Source: Calamus simplicifolius (Eukaryota > Streptophyta > Magnoliopsida > Arecales > Arecaceae). From it: 64,000 bases of DNA. How positions within the stretch are numbered: the stretch's first letter is position 1; every line of letters begins with the position of its first letter. Under the pieces are notes generated by a model. It did no database searches, was not told where the DNA came from, and saw nothing but the letters and a program-made list of their open reading frames with translations. The stretch spans positions 1 to 64,000 of the forward strand of contig UESW01001800.1 of the NCBI GenBank assembly GCA_900491605.1, read 5' to 3'. This document shows, one piece after another, positions 12,201 to 22,389 of the stretch. A program made the translations under genes and the position numbers.

Positions 12201-14902
12201 CCCCCCTCCGGTCTTGGGGTGCACAAGCATCATCTCACCCCCGAGACCCCCTCCGGTCTCGGGGTGAGGTCACCATATCTCGACCCCGAGACCCCCCTCC
12301 GGTCTCGGGGTGCACAAGCATCATCTCACCCCCGAGACCCCCTCCGGTCTTGGGGTGAGGTCACCATATCTCGACCCCGAGACCCCCCTCCGATCTCGGG
12401 GTGCACAAGCATCATCTCACCCCCGAGACCCCCTCCGGTCTCGAGGTGAGGTCACCATATCTCGACCCCGAGACCCCTCTCCGGTCTCGGGGTGCACAAG
12501 CATCATCTCACCCCCGAGACCCCCTCCGGTCTCGGGGTGAGGTCACCATATCTAGACCCCGAGACCCCCTTCGGTCTCGGGGTGCACAAGCATCATCTCA
12601 CCCCCGAGACCCCCTCCGGTCTCGGGGTGAGGTCACCATATCTCGACCCCGAGACCCCCCTCCGGTCTCGGGGTGCACAAGCATCATCTCACCCCCGAGA
12701 CCCCCTCCGGTCTCGGGGTGAGGTCACCATATCTCGACCCCGAGACCCCCCTCCGGTCTCAGGGTGCACAAGCATCATCTCACCCCCGAGACCCCCTCCA
12801 GTCTCGAGGAGAGGTCACCATATCTCGACCTCGAGACCCCCTCCGGTCTCGGGGTGCGCAGGCATCATCAACGTTCAGTATGTGAACCAGCCTTCGAATG
12901 AAACGACAACTTCGGGCCACCTGGCGCACCCACGTGACTCGCCATGCACTCGTGGCTGCTTGTGGCTATACCTCATAACGGCGTATGGTGCATTGCATGT
13001 GTCACCGTGCATGACTGTGCCCCGTTACGGAGTACGATTCACTATCACTTGCAACTATGCGCGGTCATGTCAAGCAACGGCGTGCACCAAATGCAACCGC
13101 GGCTGCTAGACACCTGTAAAGCCATACTGACAGGTAACGCGGGATGCCTCCGGCATGCACAGTGATGGTACAACAGCAATCTTTTGGAACAAAAAGATGG
13201 GACATTCGAACAGGTATAAAAGCACGTGCCCACGCTGTATGTAGGGGCTCGAACTCTGATTTTCTAGTTTTTCCTACTAGCTGAAACCCTAACTGCGTCA
13301 GCTCCCTTCTGCTAAGCAGTTCTTGTCTGATCCCAAGTAACTAACTTGAGCATCGGAGGGTCCCCACCAAAGCATCCGGTCTCCGGAGACTTTTCTTGTA
13401 GGGTCCGGAGAGAAGGACGTCCGTCTTCCCGATGCTTGAAGAAAGTGACTTGGCGTCATCAGTCGGCGACGACCGATCTCGCACCATTGCGATCACAATG
13501 TTTTATTTTTTATTTTTTATCTTTTAATTATATTTATAAAATTTATTTTTTTCATAAACTCTGTGATGCATTTTTTGCGTTGCTAAATTAAAAATTAATT
13601 TATTTAATTTTTTTATTTATTGCGTCGCTAATGTGTCGCTATTTAACATAATTAAATTTTTAAAAAATATTGCGATGCACCAAAATCGTTGCAATATTTT
13701 TATTTCATATTTATTTTTAATTTTTTTAAAAAATTATTTTTAAAAAATATTGCAATGCAATACTTGTCGCTAAATAAAAAATTATTTTTATTAATTTTTT
13801 ATTTTATTGCGTCGCTATTGCATCACTATTTAATATTATTAATTTTTTTAAAAAAATTACGACACACTAGAGTGCATCGTAATATTTTTATTTCATAATT
13901 ATATTTTATAAAAATTAATTTTATTTCAAATAATTATGATGCAATACTTGCGTCGCTATATTAAAAATTATTTTTTAATTTTTAGTTTATTGCGTCGCTA
14001 TTGCATCGTTATTTAATATAATTAATTTTTTTAAAAAAATTGCGATGCACTAGAATGCGTCGCAATATTTTTATTTCATAATTATATTTTATAAAAATTA
14101 ATTTTATTTCAAATAATTGCAATGCAAAACTTGCGTCGCTATATTAAATTTTTTTTTTAATTTTTGGTTTATTGCGTCGCTATTGCGTCGCTATTTAACA
14201 TAATTAAATTTTTTTAAAACATTGCGACACACTGTTTTGCGTCGTAATATTTTTATTTCATAATTATCTTTTATAAAAATTAAATTTAAAAATATTGCGA
14301 TGCATTCTTGCGTCGTTAAATTAAAAATTTAAATTTTTTTAATTATCTGATTTATTGAGTCACGAATGCATCGCTAATTGCGTCACAATTTCTTGTTGTC
14401 GCGGAGGTGTCGCAATTTGATCGCAATTTAGCGACGCAATGATGCGTCGCTAAATTTTGTTACTATTTCAATATTTTCTTGTAGTGTGACATATTTTATA
14501 TTTTCAGATATACTGCAGACCAACGTATGCATATTTTGAAGAACGGATTCTGTCTAAAATACGACTTATGGCGTGTGCATCCAAAATGCTCTATTGAGAC
14601 TTGTTCTTACATCAATCTATATGACTTTGATTACTCTAACTGCTGCAGCAATGCCCTTCTTTGGAGACTTTGTTTCCATTTGTGGAGCTATTGGGTTTAC
14701 CCCTCTAGATTTTGTATTCCCAGCCTTAGCTTTTCTAAAATCTGGAAGAATGCCCAAGAATGGCAGACTGAAACTTCTGGTGCAGATAATTAACTTTGCC
14801 ATTGCTATTTGGTTCTCTTTGGTTGCAATATTGGGTTGCATAGGTGCAGTCAGATTCATTGTCATTGACATCAAGACATACAAGTTCTTTCATGACATGT
14901 GA
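3290..14902 (+). CDS. AAAP-family amino-acid permease, 3' part, five exons, two frameshifts
   Basis: Multi-pass membrane transporter of the amino acid/auxin permease family (ProT/GAT-like branch), expected to move amino acids or related compounds with protons. Visible exons are 3290-3383, 3463-3649, 6096-6225, 7723-7938 and 14508-14902. Supporting motifs are SLGNNIAIQIAAGSSLK in exon 1, FGDAMLPEIQ in exon 3, NMYKGVSAAYG and GYWAFGPQVQPYIL in exon 4, and PFFGDFVSICGAIGFTPLDF in the last exon, which ends KTYKFFHDM. Splice phases agree across every junction. The first visible intron has a GC donor (GCAAGT at 3384). The last intron (7939-14507) contains a whole CACTA transposon. Exon 3 is one base short near 6130-6132. 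The last exon is one base short in an A run at 14556-14559. N-terminal exons were not found. It is either a young pseudogene or a real gene carrying sequencing indels. Substrate is not determinable from sequence. Confidence 0.85.
3650..6095 (+). other. Intron of the permease gene, mostly featureless
   Basis: A 2.4-kb intron bounded by GTAAGT at 3650 and TGTAG at 6091-6095. It is AT-rich. Short open frames in it lack any family resemblance. The exception is an exon-like island on the opposite strand at about 5196-5448. Confidence 0.75.
5196..5448 (-). pseudogene. Exon-like island of unknown origin inside a permease intron
   Basis: On the minus strand a protein-like stretch starts after an acceptor-like TTTCTGTAG (ending at 5449) and ends at a donor-like CCAG/GTAACA (5196/5195). 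Readable pieces are CEEAKKQLWNPDSQ, VEKLFAEDKTFQGQH and YLPFAGDLANAIQTASRF. They lie in different frames, so at least two frameshifts separate them. I do not recognise the parent gene. It could be a gene fragment carried in by a transposon or a diverged remnant. It could also be chance. Confidence 0.3.
7421..7652 (+). mobile_element. 3' end of an RTE-like LINE
   Basis: A 5'-truncated non-LTR retrotransposon in the permease intron. The translated tail contains KDRGRPK, then RAEWKKQIHVANP, then the non-coding tail ATAGTTGGGAAAAGGCTTAG followed by a GAGTT-type simple repeat. This order is typical of the reverse-transcriptase C-terminus and 3' end of plant RTE LINEs. It carries an in-frame stop. 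A related copy lies in reverse orientation at 25821-25940. Confidence 0.75.
8150..8740. repeat. Subterminal repeats of CACTA-1, left end
   Basis: Dense copies of GCGTCGC and GCGACGC in both orientations, often paired as short hairpins separated by AT-rich spacers. CACTA elements use such subterminal arrays as binding sites for their TNPA protein. This is known for the family and inferred here. Confidence 0.85.
8885..10398 (-). pseudogene. TNPA-like (Transposase_24, Ptta/En/Spm) gene of CACTA-1
   Basis: A spliced plant transposon gene read right to left. It starts MMGRGRSTDDE near 10398. Middle exons contain DPASHDAIRAA and MLHRWRSSG (about 9900-9600). The last exon (9235-8885) holds AQLRDRRVYGLGTRAS, then a charged helical segment with repeated EVRQEV motifs that looks like a coiled coil for oligomerisation. 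Family role: binding the subterminal repeats to assemble the transposition complex. An in-frame stop follows the first ten codons or so (DDE*SEQG), and the middle exons are not in one clean frame. The homologous gene in CACTA-2 is at 48973-50467. Confidence 0.75.
10502..11944 (-). pseudogene. C-terminal half of a TNP2-like transposase (end of DUF4218, DUF4216)
   Basis: Minus-strand exons follow the layout of the CACTA-2 transposase. One at about 11838-11515 holds NKARVEGSICNAHLVEEV and RSFGGQKSRNLSDMEYNATH. A short exon near 11400-11310 follows. The last (about 11230-10502) includes GYKFQIERLAASRG, VVEVEYPGWPMK and SQAQQVFYCGYPSLR. These match the DUF4216 region that follows DUF4218 in plant TNP2 proteins. 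The catalytic N-terminal part is missing: homology to CACTA-2 stops at 11944, where LTR-derived sequence begins. Stops are present after the VAIR and NHR positions. Both are also stops in CACTA-2. Confidence 0.8.
11950..12862. repeat. 91-bp minisatellite made of two hairpin-forming half-units
   Basis: About ten tandem copies. Each 91-bp unit consists of two halves of about 45 bp that share the core CCCCGAGACCCCCTCCGG plus TCTCGGGG. They differ in the linker, which is either TGCACAAGCATCATCTCA or TGAGGTCACCATATCTCGA. CCCCGAGACC and GGTCTCGGGG are perfect inverted repeats around a six-base loop, so every half can fold into a stem of ten pairs. Long open frames here are a product of the repeat and not genes. 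Confidence 0.93.
13215..13222 (+). promoter_or_regulatory. TATA box of the LTR fragment
   Basis: TATAAAAG followed by CACGTG. The same TATAAAAG is present in the other two LTR copies on the minus strand (52271-52278 and 63762-63769), at a similar distance from the LTR end. It is inferred to be the retrotransposon promoter. Confidence 0.6.
13462..13500. repeat. Single monomer of the CACTA-2 minisatellite
   Basis: The complement of this segment reads GATCGCAATGGTGCGAGATC then GGTCGTCGCCGAC. It is nearly identical to the 'B' monomers in the 38.1-41.5 kb array (for example 39936-39970). One copy remains here, directly next to the LTR edge. Confidence 0.8.
13540..14480. repeat. Subterminal repeats of CACTA-1, right end
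   Basis: Repeated modules of about 180 bp made of AT-rich sequence punctuated by TGCGTCGCTA and TTGCGACGCA variants. This is the promoter-side subterminal region of the element, whose genes read leftwards. It corresponds to 37.08-38.07 kb of CACTA-2. Confidence 0.85.
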
Positions 14903-15610
14903 TCTTATATTTTAGCTTGTCCAACTGCCACTAGTCTGTTGATTATCTTTTTGGATTATGGGCTTAAGCCTGAGGGTATGGATTGAGTTGCAAAACATTT
15001 AAAGTAAATCTGTAATCCCTACTTTTTTTTAATAGAAAAAATAGACATCTTTAAACGCTAATGATCTGTAAGTACCCCTAGTGCACATCATTTCCATTAT
15101 GTCAAAGATTCCACATTATCTTGCCTATAGGTACTTAATATTGTTAAAAGTTGCAGGTTATGCTGTCAGACTTAATGGCAGTAAGTTGGACACTGTCAAA
15201 TTGGTTCCATATGGTGCATGGAAGTGTTTGATCTTACCAAAGCTTATTCGACAAACTCAGGTATTCGATTTAAATCTGATGATTTGTATTATGTACTTCT
15301 TTTGAGAGAATTGTATTATGTACATAAGTAATCATTGTGCTGCTATTATAGCTTACTTGGACGGCATGACTACTTGTTTGATGAGGCTGTGGTTTGTGAA
15401 TATATGCATCAGCAAATAATTATATGAAATCACTTTACTTTTACTGTCTTCTTAAACAGTCGTAGTCGTGCAGATAGAATTGAGATTACATGACCAAGTT
15501 GGTTGATTCTGCAACAGGTGGTGCATCATAGCTGGATTGGAATTGAAGGGGCTTATCTGAAAAAAAGTAGAATGTATGGTGAACCTAATGAACATCATCT
15601 AGAACACTTA
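14903..15610. other. 3' flank of the permease gene
   Basis: AT-rich sequence after the TGA at 14900-14902, up to the retrotransposon insertion. A short open stretch at 15110-15260 has splice-like edges but no family I recognise. The last five bases (ACTTA, 15606-15610) are the target duplication of the Sirevirus element. Confidence 0.6.
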
Positions 15611-17166
15611 TGTTGATCCAATTATTGATTTTGATGATTAATAAATGACATAAGTGTATCCATTATGTTTCTAATAGATTTAACAAGGGTTTCAGGCATT
15701 AAAAATATTTGATCAATCAAAATGTATAAAGAAACTAGTTTTGAATCAAATGCTGGAAGTATTTTTCAAAATTCAGAGCATGGAGTCGACACCTAGATGG
15801 TCTGGAGCCGACCCCATGGCGGATCAGATGTTTTCCTGATTTTTGGCACGGTTTGGAGTCGACACCCAGAGTTTCGAAGCCGACTCCAACCTGATACACC
15901 GAAAAGCATATTCTGTTTCAGTTTTCGGAGTCGACACCAAGTTTTCGGAGCCGACACCTAGATTTCGGGAGCCGACACTTACAGTCTCTAGAGCCGACTC
16001 TAACCTGAGAACATAGAGTGTGTTATTTTGAGCATTTCTGGGGCCGACACCTTATGGATTCCAGAGTCGACAACCGAAAGTGGCGAGTCGACACTCAACT
16101 TTTTCGGAGCCGACTCCTCAACGAAATTTTACTTTCTATTTTTGGATACTCGACTTGGAGCCGACACCTGAAAAGTTGGAGCCGACTCCAACCTGTCAGG
16201 AACAGACTTTTTATCTGTCAGAACGGACTCCAACGGTAAGATTTCTTCTCACCTAACCTCTAACAGCTATTTTCTTTGTGTAGAAGAATCCAAACATCTC
16301 CAACGGCTAGTTTTCCACCTAAACCTGAATTAAGAGATCTATAAAAAGGGAAAAAGAAGAAAAAGAAAAACAGAGAAGAGACAGATTGAAAAAATCTGAA
16401 AGATCGCAAGGAAGAAAACACAGAGGAAAAACTTAAAGAGCAAATCCATCAATCTCAAAGAGTCCAAAGGAGAGATCCAAAAGCTTTTCAAGAGAAAATC
16501 AAGGAGATTTCCACTCCAAGAAGAAAGAGAGCAAAAATCCCCAAATCCTCATCTTCTCATCCGAGCTTGCTGTGAAGAATCTGAGCTGAGGCTTGATTCA
16601 ACCCTTCAAGAGAGAAGAGGAAAAGAAGAAAAGAAGAAAAGCTCACATTCAACGAGCTTCAAATCAGGCTTTTCTAAACCTTGTCTATTTAAATTGAATA
16701 TTTGCTCATTTAAGGAGCTATCTTGTGTTGTAAACTTATTTTCATTATTGTTTGCTAGTTCAATCAAGGGATTGAATTAGTGGAGGTACTATACCTCGGG
16801 ACAAGCTAGGATAGCTTGTGTTTTGGGTTGTGTGCTGGTGAGCCCGAAAAACCAGCTGGGTTCGTTGTGATCCCGGTAAAACAACAAGTTTTGAGTTGTG
16901 AGCTTGTAAAACAACTCGGCTGTAATCAAGGAGATTATAGTGTGGACCCAAGTGACTTGGGAGTGGACGTAGGTGTTGGTTACACCGAACCACTATAAAA
17001 TCTTGTGTTTGCCGTGTCTTGATTTCTCTCTCTCTCTTCTTTAACTGCTTGCGCTGCTTATTAACTCCATTCGCTTGCATACTTTCATCATTCTATTAAT
17101 TCAAAAGTTTAAATTTTTAAAGAACCCAATTCACCCCCCCCTCTTGGGTTGCCATCTGGGCCAACA
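15611..17166 (+). repeat. 5' LTR of the Sirevirus element (1556 bp)
   Basis: Begins TGTTGATCCAATTATTG and ends GGGCCAACA. Between 15780 and 16200 it carries about 14 copies of a degenerate 12-mer of the form GGAG(T/C)CGACACC. Downstream is a purine-rich stretch (16330-16640), then a conserved segment around AAACAACAAGTTTTGAGTTG. Confidence 0.93.
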
Positions 17167-17168
17167 AT

Positions 17169-17180
17169 TGGTATCAGAGC
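17169..17180 (+). other. Primer-binding site (initiator Met tRNA)
   Basis: TGGTATCAGAGC starts two bases after the 5' LTR. It is the classic complement to the 3' end of plant initiator methionine tRNA and is used by most copia elements. Confidence 0.93.
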
Positions 17181-17225
17181 TAGTGCTCATTTGTTTGATC
17201 CAACGATCAAGAGCTAAAGATCCAA

Positions 17226-18290
17226 ATGGCAAGTTCAAGCTGGATCTTCATTGCGAAGGTCATTCTACGAATAGACCTCCTTTGTTTAATGGTTCCAACT
17301 ATTCATATTGGAAAGCAAGAATGAGGATATTCATTCAAGCTTCTGATTATGAATTTGGGGTGTTATAATTAATGGACCTAGTACACCCACACACTTATTG
17401 ATGGCACTATTGTTCCTAAGCCCGAAAGGGATTGGAATGATAATGATAGGAAAATGGCTCAACTCAATGCTAAGGCCATGAATGTCTTATATTGTTCCTT
17501 AGATGCAAATGAATTTAATCGAATCTCTACATGTAATTCCGCAAAAGAAATATGGGATAGATTAGAGGTTACCCATGAGGGTACAAATCAAGTTAAAGAA
17601 TCTAAGATAAATATTCTTGTTCATAAATATGAATTGTTTAGCATGGAACAAACTGAAACTATAACATGCATGTATACTAGATTCACCGATATTGTAAATG
17701 GTTGAAAAGTCTTAGGCAAGACCTATACTAACTCTGAACTTGTTCGTAAAATTCTCAGGTCACTTCCAAGACGTGGGAAGCAAAGGTGACAGCAATCCAA
17801 GAAGCCAAGGACCTCAACACTTTACCCTTAGAGGAGCTTCTAGGATCCTAATGACCCATGAATTGACCATGAAGCAGCACATAGAGGAAGAAGTTAAAAA
17901 GAAGAAAACATAGCTCTTAAGGCTGCAGAAATTGAGAAAGCAGTAGTGAGGATGAAGATGATGATGAGACAGCTCTTCTTGCAAGAAAGTTCAAAAATTC
18001 ATGAGAAGAAGAAACCCTTCCAAAAGAAAATTTGGAATTAAGATGGAAGGAGAAAAAAAAAGAAAAGGACAAGGACAAGGACAAAGAGAAAGACCCCTTG
18101 ATTTGCTATGAGTGTAAGAAACCGGGGCACTTTAGATATGATTGTCCTCAACTGAAAAAGGCCTACAAGAAGAAGAAAAGGCATATGTTGCAACATGGAG
18201 CGACAGTGATGAATCCTCTTCCGAGAAGAACAAAAGGAAGTTGCAAACATTTGCTTATGGCAAACGAGATGATGAGGTAAGTTCCGAAAC
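17226..18290 (+). pseudogene. Sirevirus gag remnant with zinc knuckle
   Basis: Nucleocapsid precursor. Readable blocks are RPPLFNGSNYSYWKARM (about 17275-17325), the DUF4219/UBN2-like gag stretch AKEIWDRLEVTHEGTNQVK (about 17540-17600), and a zinc knuckle CYECKKPGHFRYDC (18104-18145; CX2CX4HX4C complete) after a lysine-rich run. The likely start ATGGCAAGTTCAAG at 17226 is out of frame with the first block. At least three frames are needed to read the gene through, so no functional protein is expected. Confidence 0.8.
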
Positions 18291-18849
18291 CTAATGATTT
18301 ACTTTTGATGAATTGTTTGAAGCTTTTAATGAACTGTTGATGATTTTAAATTTTGAAAAAGAAAAATAAATCTTTGAAAAATGATAATTTAAATTTTATA
18401 AAGAAAAAAATGATCTTAATGAAGTTGAAAAATTGAAATCTGAAAATGAATTTGAAAGAAAAAGAATCAATTTCCAATGAAAATGATAACTAAGAAGGAA
18501 GTTGATAAATATAAAATATAGTTGATAAATTTACTTATAGTTCAAAAACTTAATTTATTATTGAGTAATCAAAGAGCTATATTTGATAAGGCTGGATTAG
18601 GTTATAGGCCTAACATAAAACAAAATTGTCAAAAACTTTTTAGAAAAAAAAAATAAAAATGAAGTTTCATGTCATTTTGTAACAAAAAGGGACACAAAGC
18701 CTTTGAATGTAATTTTAAGAAAATTAACAAGAATTTAAATAGTAAAGGAAAGAAAATATGGGTTCCAAAGGAACAATCTTTATTGCTACTAACCATGAAG
18801 GACCCAAGAAAGCTTGGGTACCTAAACATAAAGTTTGATTGATTTTGCA

Positions 18850-19030
18850 GGAGTGTCTTGTGGCCAAAAGATCAAAACGAAAGTGGTATCTTGATAGCGG
18901 CTGCTCAAGACACATGACGGGTGACAAGATCAATTCATCACCCTTGAAGAAAAAGAGGAGGAGTTGTACATTTGGCGATAATGGTAAAGGCCAAATTTGG
19001 GTTTGGTAAAATTTAATAACTCCCTCCACT
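18850..19030 (+). pseudogene. Sirevirus aspartic protease remnant
   Basis: Around 18884 the sequence encodes WYLDSGCSRHMTGD. This contains the DSG active-site triad and the RHMTGD stretch typical of copia proteases. The frame closes soon afterwards in TAA codons, so the domain is truncated. Confidence 0.75.
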
Positions 19031-19145
19031 ATTGAAATGTTCTTTATGTTAATGGTTTAAAGCATAATTTAATTAGCATTAGTCAATTGTGTGATAAAGG
19101 TTTTAAAGTTTCATTTGAATCTTCTTATGCACTGTTCTAATTCCA

Positions 19146-20120
19146 TTGATAATAGCATTGTTTTTTGGAAATAGAAATGGCAATGTATACTTAATTGATT
19201 TAGACAATTTGTCTACTAGTAATCATTGCTTAGTTGCTAATAATGCTAATATAAATGAGATTAGTTGGTTGTGGCATCGTAGATTAGGTCATGCAAGCAC
19301 ACACCTTATTTCAAAATTAATTAAGAATGGATTTAGTTAAAGGATTCCAAATTAGATTTTGAAAATAAAAATTTGTGATGCATGTCAATTTGGAAAACAA
19401 ACTAGAAATTCTTTCAAATCTAAAAATATTGTTTCACTTCTAGGCCACTGAGCTACTTCACATGGACCTTTTTGGACCTACTAGAACCACAAGTCTAGGA
19501 GGAAAGAAATATGGTCTTGTGATTGTAGATGATTATTCTAGATACACTTGGGTATATTTTTAGCTCATAAGGATGAGACTTTCTCGATATTTCTGAAATT
19601 TTTCAAGAAAGTCACAAATGAGAAAAACAACACCATAGTGTCTCTAAGAAGTGATCATGGCACAGAATTTGAAAATCATTTATTTGAAAATTTCTGCACT
19701 GAAAATGGCATTAATCATAATTTTTCAGCACCTAGGACACCACAACAAAATGGAGTAGTTGAAAGAAAAATAGAACTTTAGAAGACATGGCCCGTACCAT
19801 GCTATGTGAAAGCAACTACCAAAATACTTTTGGGCGGAAGCTATAAACACAGCATGTTACATTCTTAATAGAGCTTTAATTAGGCCAATTCTTAAGAAAA
19901 CACCTTATGAATTATGGAATAATAGAAAACCAAACATAAGTTATTTTCATGCATTTGGTTGTAAATGTTTCATTCATAATAATGGTAAAGATAATCTTAG
20001 GAAAATTTGATGCAAAATCTGATGAAGGCATATTCTTAGGTTATTCAACAACTAGTAAAGCCTATAGAGTATTTAACAAGAAACTTAATTGTAGAAGAAT
20101 CTATTCATGTAGTTTTTGAT
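19146..20120 (+). pseudogene. Sirevirus integrase remnant
   Basis: The GAG-pre-integrase zinc-binding block reads WLWHRRLGHAS (19266 onward) and continues, after a stop, to CDACQFGKQTRNSF. The catalytic core keeps VDDYSRYTW (about 19525), LRSDHGTEF (about 19650) and PQQNGVVERK (about 19740-19770), so the D, D and E positions are present in three separated frames. Later blocks such as NTACYILNRA are readable. The coding is interrupted by indels about every 200-300 bp. Confidence 0.8.
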
Positions 20121-20399
20121 GAATCTTTAGCATCAAGTTCTGAAAAGATTGATGATGAGGAAGATACAAACATATTAGAAAGAGACATTGAAAAATTAAA
20201 TATAGATGTATCTTCAGATCATGAACAAGAAGCTAAAGATAATGATTCACCTAGGATTGATGTTGTTGATAAATCATAATGATGTAGATCTTCCTAGAGA
20301 TTGGAGATATGCCTATGGTCATCCAAAGGAATTGATTATAGGTGATCCATCTCAAGGAGTAAGAACTAGATCATCATGAGAAATATCAATAATCATCTT

Positions 20400-21930
20400 G
20401 CATTTGTATCTCAAATTGAACCTAAAACTATTGAAGAAGCTGAAAAAGATAATAATTGGATGTTAGCTATGCAAGAAGAATTAAATCAATTTACTAGAAA
20501 TAATGTTTGGACCTTAGTTGATAGACCTAAAAATCATTCTGTATAGGATCTAAATGGGTATTTAGAAATAAATTAGATGAAAATGGCATAGTAATTAGAA
20601 ACAAAGCTAGATTAGTTGCAAAAGGATATAATCAAGAAGAAGGAATTGATTTTGATGAAACTTTTGCACCTGTAGCTAGATTAGAAGCAATTAGATTATT
20701 ACTTGCATTTGCATGTCATATGAATATAATTTATTTCAAATGGATGTTAAAAGTGCATTTTTAAATGGATTTATAAATGAGAAGTTTTTGTGAACAACCA
20801 CCTGGTTTTGAAGATCATGAATTTCAAATCATGTTTTTAAATTGCACAAAGCACTATATGGTTTGAAACAAGCACCTAGAGCTTGGTATGATAGGTTAAG
20901 TAAATTTCTGATTGAAAATGATTTTACAAGGGGAAATGTGATAAAACTTTATTTTTGAAAAGAAAAGACAAAGATTTATTAGTAGTACAAATATATGTAG
21001 ATGATATTGTATTCGGTGCTACTAACAATTTCTTATGTCAAGAATTTGCTAAGTTAATGCAGGGTGAATTTGAAATGAGCATGATGGGAGAACTCAACTT
21101 CTTCCTAGGACTTCAAATCAAACAAAGCAAAGAAGGGAATTTTCATCAACCAAACAAAGTACAAAGAACTTCTCAAGAAGTTTGGAATGGAATCAATCAA
21201 ACCCCTTGGAACACCTATGAGTCCTTCATGCAAATTAGACAAAGATGAAGATGGTAAGAAAGTAGATCAAAAATATTATAGAGGTATGATCGGATCTCTT
21301 CTTTACTTAACTGCAAGTAGACCAGATATATGTTTGCAGTATGTCTATGTGCTAGATTTCAATCTGAACCTAAAGAATCTCACTTAATTGCTGTAAAAGA
21401 ATCTTAAGATATCTAAGTGGAACTAAAAATGTAGGTTTATGGTATTCTAGAGACTCAACATTAAATTTAATTGCATATTCTGATTCTGACTATGCTGGAT
21501 GTAAATTAGATAGAAAAAGCACAAGTGGTGCATGTCAATTCTTAGGAAGTAACTTAATCTCTTGGTTTAGCAAAAAGCAAAATTCGGTTGCATTATCTAC
21601 TGCTGAAGCAGAATATGTTGCAGCTGGAAGTTGCTGTGCTCAAATCCTTTGGATTAAGCGACAACTTGAAGATTATGGCATAACACTTGATAAAACCCTA
21701 TTAGATGTGATAATACAAGTGCAATCAATTTAACTAAAAATCCAATTCAACATTCAAGAACAAAACACATTGAAATTAGATATCATTTATAAGAGAACAT
21801 GTAGCTAATGAAATTTGTCTTGATATGTTAATACTGAAGAACAATTAGCTGACATATTTACAAAACCTTTGAGTGAAGAGAGATTTTGTTATCTTAGAGG
21901 TGAATTAGGAATTTGTGATCCTTTGGAATG
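20400..21930 (+). pseudogene. Sirevirus reverse transcriptase and RNase H remnant
   Basis: Blocks in order: EELNQFTRNNVWTLV, FKWMLKVHF region before AFLNG (about 20755), the catalytic motif YVDDIVFGATN (about 20994-21026, both aspartates kept), LGTPMSPSCKLDKDEDG (about 21195), the RNase H block YSDSDYAGCKLDRKSTSG (about 21478) and ALSTAEAEYVAAGSC (about 21592). The end is a conserved LRGELGICD near 21900. Several single-base indels break it. Confidence 0.85.
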
Positions 21931-22389
21931 ATTTTGAAACTCTTAAGGAATGAGAATCTAGATTTCTATAAATTTCTTGAATTTTTCTCATATTTTAAGG
22001 ACAAATTATCTAGTCATTTGAGCTATTTGATCCTTCATATTCCAAAATTTTATCAAAATTTATTGATTTATTTTGACTAGTTTCATTTGAAACTCTGTTA
22101 TTTTTTCTGAAACTGTCTTGGAGTCGACACCTCAATGAGGAGTCGACACCTTGACTGTGTCGCTCTCGGTCTGACCTTGGAGCCGACACCCGTTAAGCGG
22201 AGCCGACTCCAGTTCGAGCGCTGACTGTGTTAGCGATTTGGAGTCGACACCCGACTTTGCGGGAGTCGACACCTGGGTCAAATTGATTTTATTAGGGCAG
22301 AGTCGACACCTTCTCATTTTCAATCTTTCCAAACACTATCCAAAATCCAAACCTCCCAAAGCCTAAACTCCCTCAAATCAACCATTCCC

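Larger units (their letters stand above)
11945..13461 (-). mobile_element. Truncated gypsy LTR inside CACTA-1
   Basis: Read on the minus strand of the window, this copy runs from TGATGACGCC (complement of GGCGTCATCA ending at 13461) and matches the LTRs starting at 52032 and 63522: the same start, the same GACGGACGTCCTTCTCT block and the same TATA region. It then enters a minisatellite built on the same core as the 52.7-53.4 kb array. The far end of the LTR is missing and no target duplication is visible. It is therefore a truncated solo LTR, probably involved in the deletion that removed the transposase 5' half. Confidence 0.82.
8135..14486 (-). mobile_element. CACTA-1: complete En/Spm-type DNA transposon in the last permease intron
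   Basis: Terminal inverted repeats are CACTACAAGAGAA at 8135 and its near-complement TTTTCTTGTAGTG ending at 14486. They are flanked by a 3-bp target duplication TGA (8132-8134 and 14487-14489), as expected for CACTA elements. Genes inside read on the minus strand: the C-terminal half of a TNP2-like transposase (about 11.9-10.5 kb), then a TNPA-like gene (10.4-8.9 kb). The 5' half of the transposase is absent. Its place is taken by a truncated retrotransposon LTR (about 11945-13461). Subterminal repeats of GCGACGCA/TGCGTCGC fill both ends. With most of the transposase gone it is non-autonomous. Confidence 0.93.

Noticed and set aside
11950..12862. Possible CRISPR-like array
   Set aside because: Repeats are contiguous with no unique spacers, in a plant nuclear context.
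11991..13109. Frames up to 205 residues in the 91-bp array
   Set aside because: Same cause: repeat-driven. The C-terminal part runs into LTR sequence.
15081..15305. Exon-like stretch with splice-like edges after the permease gene
   Set aside because: No family resemblance and no consistent frame; could be chance in the 3' flank.
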